NCBI RefSeq assembly: GCF_009730915.1
Contig: NC_052482.1
Coordinates: forward strand, 21,172,345-21,236,344
DNA length: 64,000 nt
Direction: 5' to 3'
Source: Dioscorea cayenensis subsp. rotundata
Taxonomy: Eukaryota > Streptophyta > Magnoliopsida > Dioscoreales > Dioscoreaceae
This document shows, piece by piece, positions 11,801 to 22,639 of the stretch (positions are counted from its first letter, which is position 1; every line of letters begins with the position of its first letter). The translations under genes were made by a program, and so were the position numbers. A model generated the notes under the pieces. That model was not told the origin of the DNA and did not search any database. It saw only the letters and a program-made list of their open reading frames with translations.

Positions 11801-12454
11801 TTGACATAGTAAAACTTAAAAAATAAAAAATAATAAAGGAGGAAAAATTTTGCATTCAATCTTAAAGTTGTTTGGTTTCTTTTATTATATTTATTTTATT
11901 TTTTATATCATTTTACAGGTTCCTTGTGAAATTAAAGGAAGCTGGTAAAAAGGTGTAGAAATTTATAACTTATTATTATTATTTTTTTATAAAAATTTGA
12001 TTATATATATATATTTACATTTCCTTTTCATTGATTGAAATTGTAAATTTCTATATTTTCTCAATTTTCTTTTCTTTCTTACGAAATAAAAACAATATAT
12101 AAATCTATATTTTGCTTATATTTTAATGGTTTATTCGTTTTTATTTTAAATAATTGTAATATAATCTAAGTCTATATTTAGACACACTTTAGTATGAATA
12201 TTTTCTAACTTTTATTAAAGCGGAGTTTAATAAAACATTATAAATCCAAAAAATTTCAAATAAACCTTTGTGATAATTTATTATATTTATATATAGTCCA
12301 CAAATTTTTTATATGAAGATGCTTTCTGGGGTTTGTTAGATCACCACCTAACAGCCTTGGCTCCCCCATTCTTTATGGTCACTATCTAAATCCCAACCCC
12401 TCCAGTCATTTTCAATCTCTTTCTTTATATTTTTTATTTACAAATTTTCACAAA

Positions 12455-12763
12455 TGTTCTATTCGTTTCTTTTTAGTTGTCACATTTAACTAATTCACAT
12501 CAATTAAGAAAAAATGATTAAAATTAATTGATTATCTATATTTTATAAAAAAAAATCATTATTTTCCAAAATTACCCCTATTTAAAACTCCAAAGAATAT
12601 AATTTAATACTTAATTAATTTTGATTTATTAAAAATTGTACAAGTATATTAAATTAAAAAAGTAAATTTAGAAAAAATTATTTAATATTGTACAAAATTT
12701 CTAATGTGACAAATAAATAGTAACATAGAAGAGTTTTAAAATGTTACAAGTAAGAAGGAGTAA
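12455..12763. mobile_element. Decayed MITE (Stowaway-like ends)
   Basis: The left end contains CGTTTCTTTTTAGTTGTCAC. The right end, reverse-complemented, reads TACTCCTTCTTACTTGTAAC. These resemble the CTCCCTCCGTT...TTTAGTTGTCAC ends of common plant MITEs. About 310 bp, no coding capacity, target duplication not resolvable by eye. Confidence 0.4.
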
Positions 12764-12781
12764 TGTTTAGTAAACAAAGAA

Positions 12782-12806
12782 ATATATATATATATATATA
12801 TATATT
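12782..12806. repeat. (TA)n microsatellite
   Basis: About 12 uninterrupted TA dinucleotides. Confidence 0.9.
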
Positions 12807-13175
12807 TTCTTGTACAACTTGAATAATCATTTTTTTCTGGAATTATACCACCCAATGAAATTTAAAATTTGCGCACTTATTAGTTATTACTTGTACGCAT
12901 ATGTGGCTCTTTTTTATAGATATATATATATATATATAAATCACAAACGATGCATGCCCCAGTCCTACGTGTCGGTTACCTTGCCCTAATCCAACTGCCA
13001 CTTGTCCGTCACTTTAACCGGTTGACCTGCTCTTCTCTCTATATTTATACGCACACCGGCGCCATTTTCCCCGATCTCGGCCTTTTTCGTTTGATGAGCT
13101 AATTCGATCTCGCAGGGCGACGAAGACCTCGATCTAGGGTTTGGCATTCTCTTCAGAGAGCATCGCATCGAGACG

Positions 13176-14397
13176 ATGCTCTTGAGCCTTGTGGAGCTCC
13201 TCCACCGCTCCGCTGTCATGATCCCCTCTTCGCGCTATTGTTCTCATCGTCTCAAACCGCTCGAGAAATGGAGTCGTCGTGGTAATCTTAGTAGCTGATG
13301 TTTTGCTTTTGATCATGGCGGTCCTTTCTTTCTAGGGTTTCTTCTTTTTCGTATTCACTCTGTTTTGTGAACGATCGATCGTTTGGGATACCAAAAATTT
13401 TGAAGTGTTTTCATATCGTATATCATCTCATCTATCTGGCGTTTGGTTGAGAGATCTGAGTCTTTTTCTTTGGATTTGCTTCATTTGTGCGTCTTTTGGA
13501 GATTGTGCAGCTGCAGCGCTGGTATGGTTCCTTGAACCCTTGTTTGCTTGTATTATTCTCTAGTTAAGTGCTTTTGTGGGTTTGGTGTTACTTGGATTAG
13601 CTTCTTTGCGGAAATTTATCAATTTTTGTTCTTATCCGAATTATATATACTTGCGTGGGCCATTGACACCGGGCCTCTTGCTTTGCATATGGTGTTTGTT
13701 TTGGTAGGACATGAGGGTTAAAGTGAGGGTAAACATGATTGTTGTGGGGAAAAAAATATACTTGTGGTGTTCTGTTGCAACGAGTGGAACTGTGGAAGTA
13801 CTAGTTCATGAATCCTTTTCAAAAATCAGTCTGTAATTTTGAGGAATTAATTCAGCACGTTAATAGTTTGTTTCTCACAGATGTATTATTTATTGTATGA
13901 ATCCAGTGGAAGCCATGCAAACTAAAATAAATTTTAAATTTTTAAAAAAATAAAAGAATCAAAGACGTGGATGGTAATTCCTCCTGGTTGCTAAGAGTTG
14001 AGCCTTTATTTTAATGGCATCACAGAGAGGAAATTGTTTTGATGTTTTTTTTTCATTTTTTTGGGTTCTGTATGACTTTGTATAGAATAGTTCCCCTTTA
14101 TGTATTTTTCACTCTATGAATCAGACGGCCTATTATTTGTTGTAAGTGTTTACTGTCTAGTAATGGCCTGCTGACTTTTATTTCATGTCCATCAATTGTA
14201 CTTAATGTAGCTTCTTTTTTTCTGATTTAAATGCTCTGGCAGTGTTCACCATCAACACAGCTCGATGGATTGTGCCCCTCCTGGGATCTCTATACATTCT
14301 GGAAATGTCTTCTGTGACTTCAATTTTCATCACCTTATTGGTAGGAACCCAGTTGTGGCACAGAAATGTTGGAATAGTAAGAATGATGAATTGTTAG
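13176..14397 (+). promoter_or_regulatory. Overlapping upstream ORF (86 codons, spliced)
   Basis: Starting at ATG 13176, the frame runs 13176-13281, crosses the same splice as the main CDS, and continues 14243-14397 to TAG. This gives 86 residues, and ~150 nt overlap the main ORF in another frame. The start context (A at -3, C at +4) is adequate, while the main ATG at 13268 has G at -3 and G at +4. This arrangement usually reduces translation of the main ORF. Expression has not been shown. Confidence 0.5.
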
Positions 14398-15758
14398 CTA
14401 AGCATGCATCATGTGACATCCTGGGTGTTTCATCAAAGATTGGTGATGAATTGGTAACTCGAGAACTTGGGAAAAAATTTCATAAAATGCTGCAAGTTAA
14501 TGACTCTTCTGAGGATATATTATCTGATGATTCACCTTCAAATCGGGAAGAAAGTTGCAGTTCATCTGGAACCAGAATCTTTCAAGATATAGATGAATCT
14601 ACTACCTTTGATGCAAAAGTCGGAAAAGTTTTGAATAAATCAGTGACATTTCCGATTTCCAATAAGGTGCAGTCTTACCCTGAACCCATTAAAAGAGAGG
14701 ATGGATTGCCTGGCAAGTTGTGTGACATACCAAATTCTTCTTTCTGTGAGAGTCATGTGTATGGGCGTTCTATGTCTCTATCAGTAAGATGCTATTCTCT
14801 AATTTTATTTATAATCTATGTGATTTATCAAGTTTCTAATGCTCTAGTACAATTTTCTGATTTTGTTGATTTTCATCCAATTTTCTGATTTTGGATGTGC
14901 TGAAAATTAATTTTAGATTCACCATATATACACTGCTTTCCATTCTTGATACTGGGCAGCTTCTGGCTAATCAGGTGCTCATTCTCATTTTTTTCTTTTT
15001 CCCTTTATTTTAAAACACTTGACCTTTTTTCTTGAAGCAATACTTAACAGTACCTGCTAATCTATTTTGTTCAGTAATCTGTTGTATTAGGCTATTAGCT
15101 ACAATTTCGTTTGCAAGTTTTAATTCATATCTGAATTCCATATTAAACATGATTTAGGGGTACTTGGTGACCTGATGATGGACATTTGACAGCAATGATA
15201 TTCTGGCTGAGTATTCTGGCTATTTCTTTTATAACATGTTTTGTGTATTTTAATTTTCAAAGCAGTAGGCTTCTAATCTTCCTTGGGATTTATAGCAATA
15301 AGATTTCTCAGTTAATCATCCTTCCAGCCAGCATTATGGGAGGGAAGGTTAGTACCAATTTCATTCTAAATAATCCTACATTAGTATTGTTACCCTCATA
15401 GATTTAAGTAATTGTCGCAGATTCTTTCATGCTTAGAACAATAGCGTTTAGGTAATTTGAGGTTAGTCCATTTTCGCAGCCATCATCCAAACTTGTATCT
15501 GCCATGAAAGGAGGCCGTGAGCGGAGCGGGATCTCACAGGCGGTGAAGCTGCATGTGAAATGGGCACCTGAAGTCTATGATCCGCCAGTCACCTCCATGT
15601 CACACTCAGTGAAGAGCCACCGGCAACAATGCCCTAAAGCGCGAAAAAGGGACCAACACAAGCACAAACACAAGGGCAAGTCATCTCGTAGCAATGCTAA
15701 AGAAAAGAAATACACCAGAAGAACCTTTCTTGCAACAAGAGAGATCCTCTCAAAATAA
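13268..15758 (+). CDS. Conserved plant protein of unknown function
   Basis: Four coding exons (13268-13281, 14243-14783, 14960-14974, 15480-15758) give 282 residues; another intron lies in the 3'UTR after 15759. The start is MESSCVHHQHSSMDCAPPG; the short first exon joins in phase to exon 2. The middle is Ser- and acid-rich (DDSPSNREESCSSSG) and likely disordered. The C-terminal part has the conserved block LVSAMKGGRERSG...KWAPEVYDPP, then VTSMSHSVKSH and a very basic His/Lys stretch (RDQHKHKHKGKSSR) that could be nuclear-targeting or nucleic-acid binding. I recall the KWAPDVYDPPPTSVSH signature from many plant proteins of unknown function. Exon 3 is a 15-nt micro-exon and is the least certain part. 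Confidence 0.75.
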
Positions 15759-16512
15759 GGTTTGTGTTTCTTATATCTTCCTTGTTTATGAATCTCTGAA
15801 CTCAGATGATTGATATTCATATATATTTTCAGGCTGCGAGAGACTGATGATGATAAATTGGTGGATTACTCGGTCAGTATCCAAAACCCAACCCTTCTGT
15901 TCTTACATACATATGCTTATATGTGTGTGTAGATAAATAATCAGTAACTTATGGCTGCAATAGGATTGCTATTGAATCATTATTACTGTTTTGTCGTGGA
16001 GAGTTGTTGATTATCTTCGTTACCATGTTTCAACAAACAACAATGTCGACAATGTTGATAGTGATAGCTCAACCGTGCCCATTTGCTCAATGACTATGCG
16101 GTATAGATCCAGACCAATAAAAATTGGGATTCATGATTTGGATATATCTAACTATCATGCCCAAGTTTATCTTATATTTTGGTGCTAGTTGGGTGGGTTG
16201 TTGGAAAGCTATATGTCTCTTCTACTACTTAATAATGAAAAGTGCATCTCATGGTAATTGTCACGCTTCTCCTGTCCTTTTTGGCAATTGTAATTATTTA
16301 CTTGAGAACAATACATATTAATTTTAATATATATATCATTAAGTTCAGTATATATTTACTAATGTAAAAATTTATCATTATTAACCAAACCAGGTATAAA
16401 TGAGAAGTTCAATGATGATTTATTAAAAATAAATTATTTTACATAACTAAAAAGGAAATATTGTTCAGGGATGGTTCTTTCCAACTAAGGTGAATGTTTA
16501 TTTAATCTCCAC

Positions 16513-19500
16513 CTACGTTGTGTATTCTGCGTTTATTTTTACATAATCATAACTTAAATCACAGCCCCATGCCTTGCTGCTTCCCTCACCTTCACCTGTT
16601 TAAAATAGAGCATATGTGAGTGGGTATGAGCAGATTCAAGTCAGGTTCTACATTGAATTGCATATTTCTTACCAATGGATATATGGATTTCAACAGTGCC
16701 ATGTGTCTGTCCGGCTTGCCGGAGATACTCACTGGCGGCAGTCCTGGAAAGTTTAGGAGAAAACATTATCATGTGAACCGCAAAGCCGAATGCCAAAGCT
16801 TAAAGGCTTCAGCTAATAATATAATTTTCGACGTTCTTCCCAGCAATCGGAAAGCTGCTGTAATGTGGAAAAGCAGTACATAGACACTTTGAGGCTATGA
16901 ACTGAGCTTACCAATCAGTTAAGGATGTCTATATGGTGATATGGAATCAATTCAGTAGAATGATGCTTTCAGGAGCAGATAATTTGCAATTTAAGCCCAA
17001 GAGGATTTTAAAATGAGTGCAGGATTTTTTTTTTAAATACAATTTATGCAAACCTGTCAAAAGGAAGTGGCTGGCCTTTGTTCATAAGTTGAATATTTCC
17101 GAGCAATATCTGAAGCTCATTGGGGTTGAACTCAACACCTGCATAACCAGCAGCACATGCGATCCTTCCCCAATTTGGATCTCTGCCATATACGGCAGCC
17201 TACAAAAAGTCCATAAAGCTACAAGTCTTAACTCTGCATTAAGAAATCTAAACCATTTTGTACACAAAACAAACATAAAAATCTTCTAAACAAATACCTT
17301 AACAAGTGAAGAAGATGCCACTGAACGTGCAATTTTTGCTGCTTTTGTTTCATCATTTGCACCAGTTACACTAACCTGAAAATCATATTCTTATCAATAT
17401 ATATATATATATATATATATAGTATGTATGGAAGTATCTTATGATGCTTGATTTTAATAAAATTGAAACATATCTAATCCAATTATGAAACCTCAATCAA
17501 GCATGTTGCTCCTTCACCATCCCATGCTACTGATTTTGCAAGGCCTTGCATTACCTGGAGAACATGGAAATGAATTGGAGATTGCTTAGCAAACAATTTC
17601 ATAATATTTAGGTGGATAAGATCAAGTTAAATAAGTGGGCAACAAGACGTAAAGGTAGTGGTCAATAAAACCTTCCGATGGCAAATAAACATTGCGTGAC
17701 AGAGCATATGGGTCACAGAATTATGCCTTTGGAAATGAACAAATCAGAGAATAAGATCATAATAGAGACATTTCAAAGGGATGGATCTAAACCCCGCCGT
17801 AGAACTGACCTCTCTGTTTGCTTCTAATTATTGTTTCTAACTAAACTAAGCTTGCTAAGTAACACATGAACACATGCACATGAAACACATGTAAGCTCAA
17901 ACAGAAATATTATATGAATCTTTGAGGTAACATTGGTTAGAAAAAGAATATTAGACCTGATGTATTCAACCATGAAACACATCAGTGGACTTGGTTTGTT
18001 GTATTGCTTCTCCAATAAGGCATTTGACAAGAATTGGACAAGAACTTTAAGAACTGAGAAAACGAAAGAATATATGATAAAACTCACAGCATCAAGGCAG
18101 GCTTGAAGTTGATGAGACTCATGATTACTGAGGGAAGAAATCTTCTTTGATCCAGATACTCCACTTGCTAAAGCAATAATGGTATCATTGGTGCTTGTAT
18201 CTCCATCTACCTTTCAGAATAACATAAAGACCATAGTGAGGTTGAAAGGCTTTTAAAATTTATGTTCGTCATGAGGAAAAGTTGCCTTTGTTGCTCACTG
18301 TGATTTGATTGAAACTTCGGTTTACAGATATTCGCACCATTTCTCTCCACACTTCGCTTGCAACCAGAGCATCAGTGGTTATCACCTACACAGATCAGCA
18401 TAAGCAGTAGCATAAAAGTTATCTGTAGGCAAAAACAGAGGAAATAGTTATGACATACTCCAAGCATTGTTGCCATGTTTGGGTGTATCATTCCCGAACC
18501 TTTCGCCATTCCTCCAACCCGGATGGTTGCTCCTCCAACCTTCTCCATCCAATTGATAATTAGAGACAGTCAAGCAAACATGCAGTATAAAGATTAGATA
18601 GAAAGGAGTCAAGTAACTAGTGATAGTTTTCAAAGTATAAGGTAACTTAAATAAGATCTTATGATACAACAAGTATTTTAACATTCACAAATAGAAGAAA
18701 ATGATTCATACCTCGGCTTCAATGGCTATACTCTTGCTCACAAGATCAGTGGTGGTGATGGCAATTGCTGCAGAATCTGCTCTGCAGCAATTCACAAGGA
18801 ACATTTTTTTTTTTTTTAAATGATATCATTTTCATACATGCTAGTGGATAAACAATATAATGTTTCCAGCAAGTTTAAAATAATAAGATATGCTTCCTAT
18901 ATTGAACCATGAAGACTGAAGGCGAGAAAACATACCCTTCTACTGTCGATGATAGTGATCCAATGAGTTTGGGAAGGGCTTTAAGAAGAGCTTCCTGTAA
19001 CTCACAAGAAAGTGTATTAGTACAAACAAAAACTAGAGAGCTTGAAGCAAAAACAGTTTGTAATTAGAGTATATATAGGCCAAACAATAAGGTCAAACAC
19101 CAGTTACTTCACCTTCTTTATTCGTTGCCCAATGACACCAGTGGATTCAATCAAGACTCTATCTGATCTTAAATCAAGAAGCTGCCAAATTACGAACACA
19201 GAAAAGGCGCAACGGTCAGTAAATTTCATAGAGTTAAAGGAAAGTAAGGTTCTCAACCTCAGCTAAAGCGTTGGCACAATCTATTGTGTCCTGGTAACCA
19301 GCATCACCCTGTGAAAAATAGAGACATGGCATGGGCAATCAAGACTTTCCACATTGCATAACGAATCAGATCATATAGGTCTCCCAATTAAACCGTGCTC
19401 AAAATGAAGAGAAAAGTCTTTACTCATGCACTTACCGTAGCAGCGTTTGCTTGACCGGCATTAATTAGCACTGCACGTGCCTAAAAAAAGTTCACAAACT

Positions 19501-20904
19501 TAAGTTTAGACATGAGGTTGTGTGGTTTACCATTTGAAGCTAATTCAGTAATAACAGTGAAAAAACACTTTGCAACAACCAGTTTTTGAAATGGAAGGCA
19601 GAACGAAGAAGAAGATCATCTGACTAAACAGTTTACAAGCACAAATTAAAGCCCACAAACCGTCGATGAATTTTCAAGCAAACGTTTGCAGTAGATAACT
19701 GGTGCAGCCGCTACAATGTTGGTGGTAAATGTACCTGAAACAAAGAAACATGACAAGCTTAAAAGTAAACTTCAGCAACTCACAACTGATTCATTATATA
19801 GATATGTTAAAAGCAACACAGGCGCATATCCAGTGAAAAAAAAAGTCAGCCAAAAAACTCCAAATTTTGTACAGGGTAACATTCACTTTGACAGCAGTTT
19901 CATCCATACCATACAAGACTGGACATGCTTGTGCAATGAGATCTAATACACCTTATTACTCATTCACGGATACGTCGTCCAAGGGACAATTCCAATGATT
20001 AACAAAACAACAAAGCAGAAGTTCGAAATGAAATGTGTTTTTTCTTCTTCTTGTTTTTTAAATTAACACCTGTGTAAGGAATCAATAGGAAAATAAATGC
20101 AAAGTGCTTAAATGAAGATGAACAATTTTTTGTTAAGGCAGGAAACAAAACACAAGAAGGATAAACCCTGAAGAAAGAAAATACTTGCCTGCAGCAACTG
20201 CATCTACATCACAAGCCACAAGAGCTAAATCCGGCTTCTCCCCTACGGCGCGTAGTCCACCATAAATTCCCTGCAGCTTTAAATCCTTTCGCAGCAGTAA
20301 CACCCCCAGGTATCTACTAAGTTGGAGTTGGCATTAAGGAATAGTTTAAATACATAGAGTGATAATATAAATAAACACACTAATTGCTCCTAGCATCACA
20401 CTGATTCTACGCCAATCACAGAACCATAATTCCTTCTCTAAGTTTAAGTACAGAGTACATCTACTGAACTGCATAAATGCTAGCAGACTTTCTATCAATG
20501 CAAAACCATTTAAATACACACTTCGTTTTCCAATCCATTGTTCTTCAGGAACTACTACAGCACTTTTAACAGTAAATCGAATCAAAGAACAAATTTGATT
20601 GAAAATAAGGAAGTAGAAATCCACCTGCTTCCACGGTCCATCAGGAAGGAGGATTGGAGCTGCAGGAATATACCTGGGCGGCGACAAATCCACATCCGCA
20701 CAAACCACTCTCGAAACCCTAACCCAACTTTTTGAACCTCTAGACGATCTCCCCAGCTGAAAAGTGAAATCAAAATCATTAAAAAAAAAAAAAAATCAAA
20801 TCAAATCATCCAAAGAATGAAACAAGGGATCAAGGTACCACCACTCCATTGTTCGATCTCTCCAGAGATCGAAGAAAGAGGGAATGGTTCAACGAGATCG
20901 CCAT
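16513..20904 (-). CDS. ARGJ: Arginine biosynthesis bifunctional protein ArgJ, plastid
   Basis: Glutamate N-acetyltransferase / ornithine acetyltransferase of plastid arginine synthesis: it moves the acetyl group from N-acetylornithine to glutamate. There are 17 exons, 5' to 3': 20839-20904, 20625-20756, 20189-20313, 19661-19734, 19436-19480, 19258-19308, 19113-19181, 18936-18994, 18712-18781, 18459-18539, 18299-18385, 18088-18210, 17492-17554, 17298-17375, 17054-17199, 16673-16743, 16513-16595. Length would be ~473 residues. Residues 1-40 ([17 protein letters not shown]...) form a plastid transit peptide. [16 protein letters not shown] holds the Ala-Thr self-cleavage site that makes the alpha and beta chains; [14 protein letters not shown] and the C-terminus KINAEYTT are diagnostic. 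Exon 3 has one base too many (125 instead of 124 nt) and its donor is GC (CAG|GCAAGT). Confidence 0.95.
17399..17421. repeat. (AT)n microsatellite in an ArgJ intron
   Basis: About 11 AT dinucleotides between two ArgJ exons. Confidence 0.9.
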
Positions 20905-21112
20905 CGGAGGAACCTCGACAATGGTTTCAATGGAGAATAGCAAGAGCTCACACTCCCCGCCGCCATCAAGACTTTCATCAAAACCCTTCGCGGGTTCCAA
21001 ACAAAACGGATCCGGATCCGGATTCGGATCCAAACCCACATCCGACTCCGAATCCGCTATCTATATATAAATATATATATATAAAGATACGTCTTTAATA
21101 ACGGATCTTCAA
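20905..21112. promoter_or_regulatory. Bidirectional promoter between ArgJ and the PPR gene
   Basis: Only 208 bp separate the two divergent start codons, so both promoters must share this DNA or extend into each other's transcribed region. It contains an AT-rich stretch with TATATATA-like sequence (21057-21085), close to the PPR start, and clustered GGATCCGGATC / GGATTCGG repeats (about 21008-21032). Confidence 0.7.
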
Positions 21113-22638
21113 ATGAGACCCGTTTTGCTCCCGCGAACCCGGCTTTCAAACCTTCGCTCGTTGTTGAAGAACCTTGCGAAAAACCCTAGAGATTCGAACT
21201 CCCTCATTGCCATTGATGCTCTGCTACCTCGAAGAAAGCTCCTCGATTCCTCCTCATCTCTCCTTCTCCTCCGTGCTTTCTCCGCATCTCGCAAGCTCAC
21301 CAGGGCCAGAACCCTCATCTCCGATCTCAAGAACAAGGGAACCATACCAAATCTATTCCTTTTCACCACCGTCCTCCAATGCCTGCTCCCCGACGCGCCG
21401 ATCAGAGATGTAGATTCCTTTTGGAGAGAAATCTCCGGCGGATCCTCCAACGCTTCAGAGTTCATCATCCAGCTCTCTCAGCTCAGCAAGGATCCGCAGG
21501 AGATTGATCTGGTCTTCCGGCGGGTCTCCTCTACCCGTTTCGATCTGAGCCGCGAGGCGTACGTTGCGTTGATTGGTTCTATATGCGGGAGAAACGAGCA
21601 AAATCCGAGCTTGGCTCAAGAAGTTCTGAAGGAGATGGACGAGAAGGGATTCGAAGTCGATAGCTCGACCTACTTTCGCTGTGTTCCAGAGTTTCTGTAG
21701 AACTGGGGATGTCTTTGGAGCTGATTCTGTTCTTCGTGGTTTGGTTGCCAAAGGAGATTACGAGCTGGATGTTTCCATTTATGGGAATTTCATGCATGGA
21801 TTGTGTGTATCTGGGAAGCTTAAGGAAGCCCGGAAACTGTTCGACAAATTGCTTAAGAGAGATCATAGTGGACTTCGGGCTCATAAAGTTCCCAATTTGA
21901 AGATGGGGAGGCGTGTTATTTTCCAGTTAAAACCTTCTAACATGATGTCGAAGGACGATGTATTCGGAGCTTACTTTCAAGCTCTTTGCAATACTGACAA
22001 ATTGGAGCAAGTTCAGAGCTTGGCTATGGAAGCAATGGAGAATAATGTTGTGCTTGAGAGCCATGCTTATCGATCATTTGTTCGAGCTCTCTTTCGGGCA
22101 AACAGAGTTGAGGATGCTTTCAAGTTGTTGGAGAAGAAGAAGATTGGAGGATTTGTTTCTTATGGTGATATTGCTAGTGAAGTGATAGAAAGGTTGTGTG
22201 AAATGCATAGATTAGATGAAGCTCATGAGCTTTTACTTGAGATGAAGAACAGAGGATTTGCTCCAAGTAATCAGAGTTTTAAATTGTTTTCTTGAAGAGC
22301 ATTTGAGAGAAAGTAGAGTGGGAAAAGCCATGAGGTTTTTTGAAGAGATGAAAGGTAGCTTCAATGCTTGCACTTGTGGTGTGATGGTTTGTGGATTTGT
22401 CTCCAATGGAGATATTCAAATGGCATTGTCTATCATGGAGGAAATGGTGAGAAAGAAGATGGCTTTGAGTTTTGATTCTTATAATGCCATTGTTAGAGGT
22501 TTATGCAAATGTGGAAGGTTTGAAGAAGCAGAGGAGTATGTGAATAGAATGGTTGAAAATGGGGTCTTGGTTTCTTACTCTGCATGGGAGTCATTGATTG
22601 ATTGGATGATCATGCAAGCTTGCAGAAACTCTGATTGA
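21113..22638 (+). CDS. P-class pentatricopeptide repeat protein, frame broken twice
   Basis: Intronless gene for an organelle RNA-binding PPR protein of ~500 residues. The N-terminus (MRPVLLPRTRLSNLRSLLKN) is basic like a mitochondrial presequence. PPR motifs are visible throughout, e.g. AYVALIGSICGRNE...EVLKEMDEKGFEVD, YGNFMHGLCVSGKLKEARKL and YNAIVRGLCKCGRFEEAEEY. The reading frame changes near 21677 (YF|AVFQSF, one extra base) and near 22288 (FKLF|LEEH, one extra T in a T run). Each piece continues the family pattern cleanly and there are no other stops, so these may be sequence errors rather than true decay; otherwise this is a young pseudogene. Divergent from ArgJ. Confidence 0.8.
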
Positions 22639-22639
22639 T

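Larger units (their letters stand above)
8880..13000. other. AT-rich intergenic region with MITE relics
   Basis: No gene found. The DNA is strongly AT-rich, with ORFs that look random. Three stretches share blocks of the kind TTAAAACTCC / GTACAAGTA / TTTAGTTGTCAC (about 9130-9720, 10005-10230 and 12455-12763) and look like decayed MITEs of one family. A less AT-rich patch at 11040-11290 (GTGGCAGC..., TCCACGTCA) has no recognisable coding content. Confidence 0.5.

Noticed and set aside
20830-21039. A longer ArgJ N-terminus starting at 21039
   Set aside because: The extra residues (rich in Asp, Pro and Glu) do not look like a plastid transit peptide, and would leave almost no promoter before the divergent PPR gene. 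The start at 20904 is preferred.
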